From assembly GCA_021831565.1 (NCBI GenBank), contig JAKBMM010000023.1, positions 1 to 42,771 on the forward strand: a DNA stretch of 42,771 nt, written 5' to 3'. Shown here piece by piece: positions 13,488-22,500 of this stretch. How positions within the stretch are numbered: the first letter of the stretch is position 1; every line of letters begins with the position of its first letter. Made by a program: the position numbers and the translations under genes. The notes beneath the pieces were generated by a model, which did not search any database, was not told the DNA's origin, and was given only the letters and a program-made list of their open reading frames with translations. The DNA comes from Planctomycetota bacterium. Its GTDB lineage: Bacteria > Planctomycetota > Phycisphaerae > WQYP01.

Positions 13488-15488
13488 ATGAAACCCAGTC
13501 GCCAACGATTTCAGGAATTTCGCCGGAAAGTTCGTCAGGGTCTGCTCCAGGGCGATCGGCTCCGGGAACCTGAGCACCGGAGTGGAGAATCGGCCGGGGT
13601 AGCCCACCACAGTGTCCCCAGCCACGATAAACATGTCTTTAAATTCACCAGGCGGCGACTGCTGGAAGAATACCGGCTGATGCTGCGGGGCTATTACGGA
13701 TCGCTCGCCATGCTGATCGTGGTGGTGGTGGTCAGTTCACTTGCAGCGCTGGTCTCTCCGTTTATTCTAAAGCTGCTGATCGATTATGTCTTTCATGACA
13801 AGCCCCTGCCGATGGTTTCGCTGTTGCCACATGGCTCTCTGCGCCACTGGTTGATGGTTTCAGCGGTACATGGACTGGCGTTTCTGGCGTTGGCGCTGGC
13901 GGCGGCGGAAGCAATATCAGTGGCGGCATCGTGGGCCCGGCTGCTGGCGATCCAGCGTTTGAATTACCGCCTGGCGGCGACGCTGCGGCAGCGGCTCCAT
14001 GCGCATCTGGCCACGCTGCCGCTGGGGCAACTGGCCGAGTACCGCACCGGCGGCATTATCAGCCGGATCATGAGCGATACGGACCAGGTGGTGGGCGGGG
14101 TACAAAACGCGATTGTAAACCCGACGGCGGCAGCATTTCGCATCGCCTGTATCCTGGTGATTTTAATTGCGACGAGCTGGAAACTTTTCCTGATCGCCGC
14201 CGCCTTGATTCCTCCCGTAATTGTGATCCATCTGCTAGTTTTTCGGCGACTGCGGCCCCTGTGGCGGAACATCCAGGATGATCGCAGCATGCTTTCGGCG
14301 CGGGTCAGCGACATGTTCGCGGGCATACGGGTGGTGCGCGGCTTCCGGCGCGAGCGCAGCGAGGGAAGAGAATTTGGCGCCCGCCAGCTCACCATGGTGC
14401 GCAAACAGTATTACACCTCAGTGCTGGGGCGCCTGCTGATGACGGGCTGGTCAATTTTCGTGCCGATGATCGGCATCGCGATTGTCTGGTTCGGCGGCCA
14501 AATGGTGTTGGCGAAGAAACTCACCGTGGGCGATCTGGTCATGTTTGAAACCTACGCCTTAATGCTGCTGGGACCGATTACGCAGATGATCGATTCCATG
14601 CAGAACCTGCAGCAGAATCTCGGAGCGCTGGACCGGGTCTGTGACGTGCTCAGCCAGCCGCCGGACATGCCGGATCGGGCCGGGGCCGTCGGCCTGGGGA
14701 CCCGGAAAGTGCGCGGAGACATTGAACTGCGCGACGTACGTTTCGGCTACCGGCCGGGACAGACGGTACTGGATCGCCTGAACTTGCGCGTGCCGGCGGG
14801 CTCAACACTGGCGGTCGTGGGACCATCCGGCGGCGGCAAAACCACGCTGGTGAATTTGATCGCCCGGTTTTACGACGTCAGCGGGGGGGCAATTCTATTG
14901 GACGGCGTCGACATTCGCGACATACGAATGCAGGATTATCGGCGGCTTTTCGCCATGGTGCTTCAGGATGTATACCTGTTCGACGGCACGGTGCGGGACA
15001 ACATCGCCTTTGGACGGCGGCATGCGACCGCGGAGAGAATTCAAGACGCGGCGAAGAAGGCGTATGCGCACGAATTCATCATGGCGATGGAAAAGGGCTA
15101 CGATACGCCGATCGGGGAGCGCGGGGCAAAACTTTCCGGCGGAGAAAAACAGCGGATCGCCATCGCCCGCGCGATTCTGGCCGATCCGAACATTCTGGTA
15201 CTCGATGAGGCGACCAGCTCGCTGGATACGCAAAGCGAGCGGCTGATCCAGCGCTCGCTGGAAGAGTTGATGCGTAACCGCACGACCATCGCGATCGCTC
15301 ATCGCCTGAGCACAATTATCAAAGCGCACCTGATTGTGGTACTGGTGGAGGGCCGGATCCAGGAATGGGGAACACACCAGGAGCTGCTCTCCCGCCGGGG
15401 AATGTACCACGTCATGTTCACGCAGCAGGCGCAGCGGCGCCGCGCGCCGTCGCTGGATCTCGTGGAATGGGAAAAGGCTGTCAAATAA
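13488..15488 (+). CDS. MsbA-like ABC exporter (fused membrane and ATPase domains)
   Basis: A 666-residue half-transporter of the ABC exporter type. Residues 1-60 are a polar extension with His/Arg/Glu. The six-helix membrane domain spans ~65-375 (SLAMLIVVVVVSSLAALVSP is helix 1). The ATPase domain follows: Walker A GPSGGGKTT at 445-453, Q-loop MVLQDVYLFDGTVRDNI, signature LSGGEKQR near 549, Walker B ILVLDEATSS near 569 and the switch IAHRLST. All catalytic residues are present, so a functional homodimer is expected. Substrate (lipid, drug or polysaccharide precursor) cannot be told from sequence. The next gene follows on the same strand after 110 bp. The N-terminal extension is unusual; a downstream start near the membrane domain is possible. 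Confidence 0.93.
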   Translation: MKPSRQRFQEFRRKVRQGLLQGDRLREPEHRSGESAGVAHHSVPSHDKHVFKFTRRRLLEEYRLMLRGYYGSLAMLIVVVVVSSLAALVSPFILKLLIDYVFHDKPLPMVSLLPHGSLRHWLMVSAVHGLAFLALALAAAEAISVAASWARLLAIQRLNYRLAATLRQRLHAHLATLPLGQLAEYRTGGIISRIMSDTDQVVGGVQNAIVNPTAAAFRIACILVILIATSWKLFLIAAALIPPVIVIHLLVFRRLRPLWRNIQDDRSMLSARVSDMFAGIRVVRGFRRERSEGREFGARQLTMVRKQYYTSVLGRLLMTGWSIFVPMIGIAIVWFGGQMVLAKKLTVGDLVMFETYALMLLGPITQMIDSMQNLQQNLGALDRVCDVLSQPPDMPDRAGAVGLGTRKVRGDIELRDVRFGYRPGQTVLDRLNLRVPAGSTLAVVGPSGGGKTTLVNLIARFYDVSGGAILLDGVDIRDIRMQDYRRLFAMVLQDVYLFDGTVRDNIAFGRRHATAERIQDAAKKAYAHEFIMAMEKGYDTPIGERGAKLSGGEKQRIAIARAILADPNILVLDEATSSLDTQSERLIQRSLEELMRNRTTIAIAHRLSTIIKAHLIVVLVEGRIQEWGTHQELLSRRGMYHVMFTQQAQRRRAPSLDLVEWEKAVK

Positions 15489-15561
15489 ATAAATGGACAC
15501 GCAACAAATTTACACGGAACCGGGAACGTCCGCCGCGCGGAGAACGTATGGAGGTTGAAGA

Positions 15562-15588
15562 ATGACGCAACGCGCCAAGGCGCGGTGA
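15562..15588 (+). other. Possible 8-codon leader peptide before the flavocytochrome gene
   Basis: ATG 15562 encodes MTQRAKAR and stops at TGA 15586-15588. A perfect GGAGG lies seven bases upstream, a stronger ribosome site than the one before the real gene. The peptide's coding sequence contains the palindrome CGCGCC-AA-GGCGCG (15571-15584). The main gene starts 11-14 bp after its stop, so translation could be coupled or controlled through it. It could also be a coincidence. Confidence 0.3.
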
Positions 15589-15598
15589 AACAGGGCTT

Positions 15599-16963
15599 AT
15601 GATGAGTCAAACCGCAAGACGCCGGCCCATCGCCACGATGGCGATCCTTTGGATTGTACTTTATACCGGTGCGGTACTGCTTCCTGTGGTTCTGGCCAAT
15701 ACTCTCTCCTGGGCGCATCGCCCGGAGAGCGGATTTCTCCTGAACCTTTCGCGTAATCTCGCCTTGGCGGGATTGAGCATTCTGGCCCTGCAGTTCGTGG
15801 TCGCCGCCCGCCTTCAATGGATCGAGGCTTATTTCGGCCTTGATGCGATTCTCTGGTTCCATAAGGCGATGGCCGTCTTCGCCGTGCTGATGCTCCTGGC
15901 CCATCCGCTGTTGATTGCCTGGGGCCATGGCAACTGGACGATTCTGACTCGCCTTGTCGTGCCCTGGCCCGTGCAACTCGGAAGAATCGCTCTACTGCTT
16001 TTGCTGGCAGTGGTCGGAACCTCTCTTGGGCGGCGGGTTTTCCGATTGGAGTATGAACGCTGGCGACGCCTGCACAATGTCTTGGTGCTGGCGGTGCTGG
16101 GACTTGGGTTTGTGCACGGCCTGATCATGGGTTCGGGGAGGCATGGCGATTTGTCCACATGGCCCATGCGCATCCTCTGGAGCGGGCTTTTTCTGATTGC
16201 CCTGGCCGCCTACCTCCACCATCGCTGGTTTGCCCCACGCCGAAACCGGCTGGCGCCCTGTGAAGTGATCGCGGTGGGGCGGGAATCACACGATGTCTGG
16301 ACGATAAAAGTTCGAGCGACGCTAAATGGCAATGGCCGCAGGCATCTTCCAGGCCAATTTTATTTTATCACCTTTCTGGATTCCGCCTTGCCCGAGGAAG
16401 AACACCCTTTTTCCATCTCCTCCAGCCCCACGGAAAATGGATATCTCACGTTCACGATCAAAGCGGCGGGAGATTTTACGCAATCCATCGCCTCCCTTCG
16501 CCCCGGCGATCGAGCGATGATCCGCGGCCCCTTCGGCCGTTTCTCTCATATCCTGCGATCCGGACGCGAAGATATCGTTTTCATCGCCGGAGGTGTGGGG
16601 ATCACGCCATTGATCAGTATGCTCCGTTACATGCGCGACACGGGTGACCCGCGCCGTGTGGTTCTTATTTTTGTCAATCGCGCGCAAAGAGATATTTTGT
16701 TTCGCGATGAGTTGGAGAAGATGCAGCGGGTGGGCCGTCCGCAACTGCGTGTCATTCATGTCCTGAGCCGGCCGCAAGGGGCTTGGAACGGAGAAACAGG
16801 ACGTTTGAACCACGAAATCATGCAAAAGTATATCAGCGACTTGGTTGGAACGTCTTCATTTTATATCTGCGGACCTCTCCCCTTGACCCGTCTTGCGATC
16901 AAGATTTTACGGCAGATGGGTGTCTTTCAAGCGGATATTCACACGGAACAGTTCACTTTTTGA
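15599..16963 (+). CDS. Ferric reductase-like flavocytochrome (NADPH oxidase/FRE-type)
   Basis: The 454-residue protein has a six-helix membrane half and a soluble flavin half. Four heme-ligand histidines are placed as two pairs 14 apart: H88/H102 (WFHKAMAVFAVLMLLAHPLL) and H159/H173 (RLHNVLVLAVLGLGFVHGLI). The FAD-binding segment is HPFSISSSP (~276). The NAD(P)H domain has FIAGGVGITPLISMLRYM and a C-terminal YICGPLPL. This architecture moves electrons from NAD(P)H across the membrane through two hemes to ferric iron or oxygen; which acceptor is used is unknown. The second ATG (15602) sits six bases from AGGG and may be the true start. No iron-uptake genes are adjacent. Confidence 0.88.
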   Translation: MMSQTARRRPIATMAILWIVLYTGAVLLPVVLANTLSWAHRPESGFLLNLSRNLALAGLSILALQFVVAARLQWIEAYFGLDAILWFHKAMAVFAVLMLLAHPLLIAWGHGNWTILTRLVVPWPVQLGRIALLLLLAVVGTSLGRRVFRLEYERWRRLHNVLVLAVLGLGFVHGLIMGSGRHGDLSTWPMRILWSGLFLIALAAYLHHRWFAPRRNRLAPCEVIAVGRESHDVWTIKVRATLNGNGRRHLPGQFYFITFLDSALPEEEHPFSISSSPTENGYLTFTIKAAGDFTQSIASLRPGDRAMIRGPFGRFSHILRSGREDIVFIAGGVGITPLISMLRYMRDTGDPRRVVLIFVNRAQRDILFRDELEKMQRVGRPQLRVIHVLSRPQGAWNGETGRLNHEIMQKYISDLVGTSSFYICGPLPLTRLAIKILRQMGVFQADIHTEQFTF

Positions 16964-16980
16964 AGAACCGCCGGAAGGTC

Positions 16981-17016
16981 CAACCCGGAGGGACGCGGCC
17001 CTTTTGGCCCGGGTTG
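16981..17016. terminator. Hairpin between convergent genes, possible bidirectional terminator
   Basis: CAACCCGG (16981-16988) pairs perfectly with CCGGGTTG (17009-17016). The loop can form an inner AGGG/CCCT stem. It lies 18 bp past the flavocytochrome stop and before the convergent Wzz-like gene. The T-run is poor (TTGTTGT), so efficiency is uncertain. Confidence 0.45.
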
Positions 17017-17129
17017 TTGTCGCCTCGATTCCCAGCCCCATCCCCAACCGGGGTTGCGCGCGCCGTCGCTCCTGGCCGACAACCAAAATGACCGACGTCG
17101 CGGCTTGGCTATCTTTTCCAACAGGCTTC

Positions 17130-19358
17130 TTACGCGTGGGGCAGGGATTTTTTCTCTTCCTGGCGCGGAGGGGCGCCTTGCCCGGCATATTCGAAGAAGG
17201 CGCGGTAATTCTGACGAAAATAGCCGGCGCTCCACGACTGCGCGGCGTTGAGCACAATACCCAGGAGATTCGCCCGGATCAGGCCAAACTGGTCGCGAAT
17301 ACGCGCCACCGTGCCCCGGGTCGTCAAACCCGCCCGTAGAACGGCTATGACGCCGTCAACCTTCGCGGCCAAATTGATGGAATCGGAAACGAAAGTCAGA
17401 GGCGCCCCGTCGAAGATGATCATATCGAAGCGGCCGCGGAGCTGCGCCATGATATCGGGAAACGCGCGATGCTCGGTGATTTCGTTGGTCGCCCGGGTGC
17501 GGGAGCCACAGCCCAACAGGTAGAGAGTGGGCAGATCCGGATTCTGGACAATCGCCTGATCCAGCGTCGCACGTCCGGCGAGAACGTCGGCCAGTCCCAC
17601 GGATGGAATATTCGTATACACCGATTGGAGCACCGGGCGATAGAAGTTGGCGTCGACCAATAGTACGCGAAGTTCGCTTAACGCCGCGCCGTTGGCCAGA
17701 TTGCTCGCCACAGTGGAAGTGCCGCCACCTGGTGAAAAACCGGCGACCAGAATCGTTTGCAGCGGCTTTTCTCCCCCGGACGCCGCCAGTCGTCCGCGTA
17801 TCTGACGGAAAGACTCGGCGGTCATCGAGCCGGGCGAAGTACGAATGCAGGTCATGGGATTGCTGGTAAGCAGCGGGTCGTCCGCCTGTTCGGGAATAAA
17901 TCCAAGGAGGGGAAGCCGCATGATCGCCGTAATATCGCGCGGAGTCCGCACACGGGTATTGGTCAACTCAATCAGATACGCCAAAGCCATGGCCAGCAGC
18001 AGTCCCAGGGCGGTTCCCAATCCAAGGAAATGGGAAAGGATGGGGTAACTCATTCTCTTGGCCGGAGTGGCGCTTAGTTTGAGAATCACACGGGAAGCGT
18101 TTTGCGAACGGCGCAAATTGAGAAGAACCGCGCGATTCGTCAGATCTTTTAGAATGTGCTGCTGGGTTTTCAAGGCTCTGGCCCTGTTCTCGTAGCCGGC
18201 CAGGGCCGCATCCATATCCCGTACCAGCCGCTGTTGCTGATCGCGTCGATGGCGGGCGTCAACCGCCATGGCTTGGGTGGCGCTCACATCCGTCGCGGCG
18301 GTCTGCTCCATCTGCAGGCGTGCCCGGGCCTCGAGCTTTTGCCGGAGTCGATCAATCTGTCGCCGCACGCTGGCTAGGCGAATTTCCAGAGCAATGGTGG
18401 AACGGTGTTCCACTCCCAGCGTGGCCTTGGAAACCGCGATGTTCTGTTTAAGGGAAAGCAAGGTCAGGTGCAACTCCCGCAGGCTCGGGTCTCTTTCCAC
18501 CATCTCCTGCATCGCCGGGGTCAGGGTAAGCGTGTTGTTCTTCACCTGCCGCTTGATCTCTTGATAACTCGCCTGCGCCTCTTGAACCCGCAGCTCCGCT
18601 TTAATGAGTAAACCATTCAGCTCGGTGAGCATGTTGGCCATCACGCCGCGCCGTTCGATCAGACCGGGAACATCGTGCGAAACCCGATAGGTCTCCAGCT
18701 CCGCCTGCATCGCCGCCACGCGATCTCGAACCTTGTGTTCCGCCGCCGAGACGGATTTTGCTTCGCGCGAGAGGCGGCGCTGTTCTTCGTTGCTGACGTA
18801 TTGCGAGTATACGCCGGCCACGGCGTTGACCAGATCGGCGGTTTCGCGCGGATCATGCCAATACATGGTAATTTGAAAGTCATTGGTGTGAAGTATGGGC
18901 GATACGATCAGATCGTGCTTGAGACTGTCGAGTGGATCGACCGGGTGGGCCGCCAGCCACGTGCTCTTGCGTTGCGGGTCATTCGGATACCGGTAGTTCT
19001 GTTGGAAGGCCGGAGTTTCCAAGGCGCTTCCCAGGATGGTCGGACTGCGGACAATGACAATCTGATCATTCAGAAGGCGGGTGACGGTCGAACTGCCCGG
19101 TGCGACAAGATTATACTTGGAACGTTCCAGGGGATTGGGAAGCGCGGGTTCCACCTTAAAGACCGCCGTGGCGCGGTAGCGCGGATCAAAGACGCGAAAG
19201 GCCAGGTAAAGACCGGTCCCCAGGACCAGACCAAGCACTGTGCCCAGCACAATGAGCCACTTATGCTTTTTTAACACAAAATCCAGCTTGGGTCCCGTGG
19301 ATACCGGAAAACCTTCCGGTTGCGGTGCGGCGATGGTAAGGGCGTTGGACTGCGTCAT
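17130..19358 (-). CDS. Wzz/BY-kinase-like polysaccharide chain-length protein with degenerate P-loop
   Basis: The 742-residue protein starts at ATG 19358, with GGGAG five bases upstream. Residues ~25-60 hold the first membrane segment (KKHKWLIVLGTVLGLVLGTG); a large periplasmic coiled-coil region follows (~60-440); the second membrane segment is near 445-475 (ILSHFLGLGTALGLLLAMAL). The cytoplasmic domain (~520-742) resembles CpsD/Wzc tyrosine kinases: AGFSPGGGTSTVASNLA at ~540-555, Walker A' VLLVDANFYRP, and Walker B-like MIIFDGAPLTFVSDS. Kinases normally have GEGKST; here the lysine is replaced by Thr (GGGTST). A C-terminal Tyr cluster remains (SAGYFRQNYRAFFEYAG). It may regulate polymer length without normal phosphotransfer. 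It is the last gene of the exosortase/EPS locus. Confidence 0.85.
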   Translation of the reverse strand: MTQSNALTIAAPQPEGFPVSTGPKLDFVLKKHKWLIVLGTVLGLVLGTGLYLAFRVFDPRYRATAVFKVEPALPNPLERSKYNLVAPGSSTVTRLLNDQIVIVRSPTILGSALETPAFQQNYRYPNDPQRKSTWLAAHPVDPLDSLKHDLIVSPILHTNDFQITMYWHDPRETADLVNAVAGVYSQYVSNEEQRRLSREAKSVSAAEHKVRDRVAAMQAELETYRVSHDVPGLIERRGVMANMLTELNGLLIKAELRVQEAQASYQEIKRQVKNNTLTLTPAMQEMVERDPSLRELHLTLLSLKQNIAVSKATLGVEHRSTIALEIRLASVRRQIDRLRQKLEARARLQMEQTAATDVSATQAMAVDARHRRDQQQRLVRDMDAALAGYENRARALKTQQHILKDLTNRAVLLNLRRSQNASRVILKLSATPAKRMSYPILSHFLGLGTALGLLLAMALAYLIELTNTRVRTPRDITAIMRLPLLGFIPEQADDPLLTSNPMTCIRTSPGSMTAESFRQIRGRLAASGGEKPLQTILVAGFSPGGGTSTVASNLANGAALSELRVLLVDANFYRPVLQSVYTNIPSVGLADVLAGRATLDQAIVQNPDLPTLYLLGCGSRTRATNEITEHRAFPDIMAQLRGRFDMIIFDGAPLTFVSDSINLAAKVDGVIAVLRAGLTTRGTVARIRDQFGLIRANLLGIVLNAAQSWSAGYFRQNYRAFFEYAGQGAPPRQEEKKSLPHA

Positions 19359-19540
19359 GATTACTCCCGATGGTACGCTACACGAGTGATCTCTTTGGCG
19401 ATAAACGTCCACAAATACTATAAAACGGCGCGAAAGTCACGCGCCAGTGGGAAAATTCGCCGGCCATTGGCCATACACCTCTGACCGCGGTCCACAGATC
19501 GTCGTCGCTTGCAAACGCCAACCTGCGCACATGGCAAACA

Positions 19541-22500
19541 CTATCGGGCCTGCCCTTTAAGCTTCTTGAGCAGAGATTCTTCTTCCCGTTCTACAATCAG
19601 ATCCTTGCTCCGGCGGGCCGCCACGATACCCGCTTGCAACACCCGGCGTGCTTCCCGCGGCCTTTTTTCCGCCACAAGCACCCGCGCCAGATGATAATAC
19701 GCGGTGGTGGGGGGGGCATGATGAATACTTCGGCGCAAAGCTTCATAAGCCCCGGAAGTATCACCATTAAGAAATCGCACCCACCCGAGTGTATCGAGAA
19801 TGCTTGCGTTATATGTGTACGCTCCTCCCCCCTGCAACTTCGCCGCCAGAGTATTGGCTTTCTGAGCAAAGGCCAGGGCGGCGCGCGGGTCTTTGAGCTT
19901 CACGGCCAGCAAATAAGCCAGATTGTTCAATAGATCCGGATTATTGGGATCCAGTTTAAGCAGCGCCAGATAATTGGTTTTTGCCTGGATATATCTTCCT
20001 GATTCATAGTTGGCCAACGCGGCCAATCGCAGCGCGTACAGTCGCACCATTCCGGCCGGTTTGTTCGCCAAGGCCTTCTCGGTCAACGCCAGAGCTTCCG
20101 GCAGGCGATGGTGGGAGAACTCCACCATCGCCAGAGCCGCGTTGATTAACGCCCCATCACCCGGATGACGGTTCGCCAGTCCGCGCAGGCCGGCCAACGC
20201 AATTGTCGCGCCTTGTTTACCTTTCATTGTCGTCGTGTAACGGTTCACTATGTCTAGAAAAATCGCCGGATCAGACAATGTCAACTTCAGCGCATGCACA
20301 AAATCCACGGTGCCGGCGGCAAACTTGCCCAGCCCCGCGTAGGCCGTTCCGCGCGCTACATACAGTCCAACCTCTCCCGGCGTGATGGCGATTGCCTCGC
20401 CGGCCACGTGCACGGCGGTGGCATATTGTTTCAGGCTCAGCAGGGAGTCCAGGTACGCCAGCGCGGCGAGGGAACCCCGGTTCGCAAGCCGGTAGGCGCG
20501 CCGCTCCACCGCCAGAGCGTGCCGCCGGCGCCCCTGGAGCATGTCCAGGCGACCTTGGAGAACAAGCCATTCCGGATCTTTAGGATATCGGCGGATGCTC
20601 TGCGCCAGCAGCAGGCGCAGGCGGGATAAGGGTCGAATGGTTCTAAGCGTGGCGGCGTATTCGCTTTGGTCCGATGGGGGCAGGCGGAGATATTGCGTGC
20701 TCAAGGCCAGGAGAAGTTGCGCGTAGCCGACCCGCGCCATCGGATAATCCGGACTGATCGCCAGCGTGCGTACATATTCATGGACGGCTTCCGCATCGTG
20801 ATTCGTTCGGATGTACAGATTCGCAAGGAGAAGTCGGGCGGGCACGTTGTCGGGCGCCAGGCCAAGCAGCGTGACCAGATCGCCGATCGCGTGCTCCAGA
20901 TTTCCACCGGGAGTTTCGGCCAGAACCGTGGCCCGGTCGTAAAGAGCGTGGGTATCATGCGGATTGACCGCCAGGGCCGCGTTAAGCGCCACCAGCGCCG
21001 CGGGCAATTTCCTCTGGCGTAACAGCGCAAAGCCCTTGAGCACCAGGGCTTCTTCGTCATGTGGATTCTTGGCAAGAATGGTGCGATTGAGTATCGCCAG
21101 ACCCTGTGCCGGCCGCCCCGCCCGGATGAGCGTCTCCACATAGCGCAGAAGGACCGTTCGGTGGCCGGGTCTGGCCTTATACAGGAGCGCGTAGTATTTA
21201 AGAGCTTTCTTGAATCGCCCGTATTTGAAAAACATGTCGCCAAGCCGCCGCTGAACAACGGTACGGCCGGTTGGCTGTACTTTCAGCGCCGATTCATAAA
21301 GCTGCGCTGCCTGACTGAGGCTGTTCTGCGACTGGTAAAAATCGCCCAGCAGCAACCGTCCCAGGAAAGCAATCGATGGTTTGGCATTTTCCGCCAGTTT
21401 TTCATAAAGAGCCTGGGCTTTCAAGGGCGTGTGATCCGCCAGGTACAGCGAGCCGAGCTCTTGCGTCATCTTGATATGATTGGGATTCGCTCGGAGAGTT
21501 TTTTCCAGCAGGGCAATGGCCCGGGGTAAATCTTTGGAGCGGGCATAAAGCAGAGCCAGCCGCCGGACGTTATGAATATTATTCGGATCATTTTTGAGAA
21601 TGGCCCGGCGGCGGGTGATCTCCGGTCCGGGTGGACCGTAAAGATCGGCCAGGGTGTAATGCCATGATTTGAACTGGGCGTCCAGGGGATAGTAAGCCAT
21701 ACCCTGATTGATCAAATCGCGCGCCTGAGCCAGCGCTTGCGGGCCGGGCTGGGAAAGATAATAGGGAATAAGCGTTTTGAGGACGATTAAATCATCGGGC
21801 TTGCTCTGCAAGGCCCCCTTGAGATCGGAAATACCGGTCTGGATATTGCCGGACGCCAGGAGCGCCATGCCATAATAAGCCTGCAGGACGGCATTGTTCG
21901 GATGTTTGCGGCGCACCGGTCGCAGCGTGCCGACCGCCGCCGCCGGATCACCCCGCGCCAGGTCCAACCGGGCCTGGAAGAGCGCTCCGCCAAGACCGTC
22001 GATATTCAGAGCCGCGGCTTTGGCGGCGATCAGGGAAGCGCTCTTAAAATTCTTCTGAATCAGCGCCAGTTGAAATTGTGTGGAAACGACTTCGGGATTG
22101 GCGGGGCTTATTTTCGCCGCCTGGGCCGCCGCCGCGTTTGCCTGGGTAAATTGTCCGGCGCCCAGATAGAAGCGGGCCAGAATCAGATTGCGCCGCAACG
22201 GATCCGATATTTTTCCGATCGCGGCCAGTTGCGTCCGCCGGGTCTGCCGGGCCGGTACTCCCGGCACAACGAGCTGGACCACATTGCCGCTTAAGGATGA
22301 TATCTTCACCTGCGGCAACGCGGCGCCCGGTTTATGCAACCGATCACTGAGCAGAACGAACTCCATATTGTCTGGCGATGCCTGGACCGCCCGGTCCACG
22401 ACTTGCGCGGCTTGGGTCCGCTGATTCAGCCCCGCCAGCGCCGCGTAGCCGAGCATGACCACCCGGGGATCCGCCGGCATTTGTTTAAGCCATGGAGATA

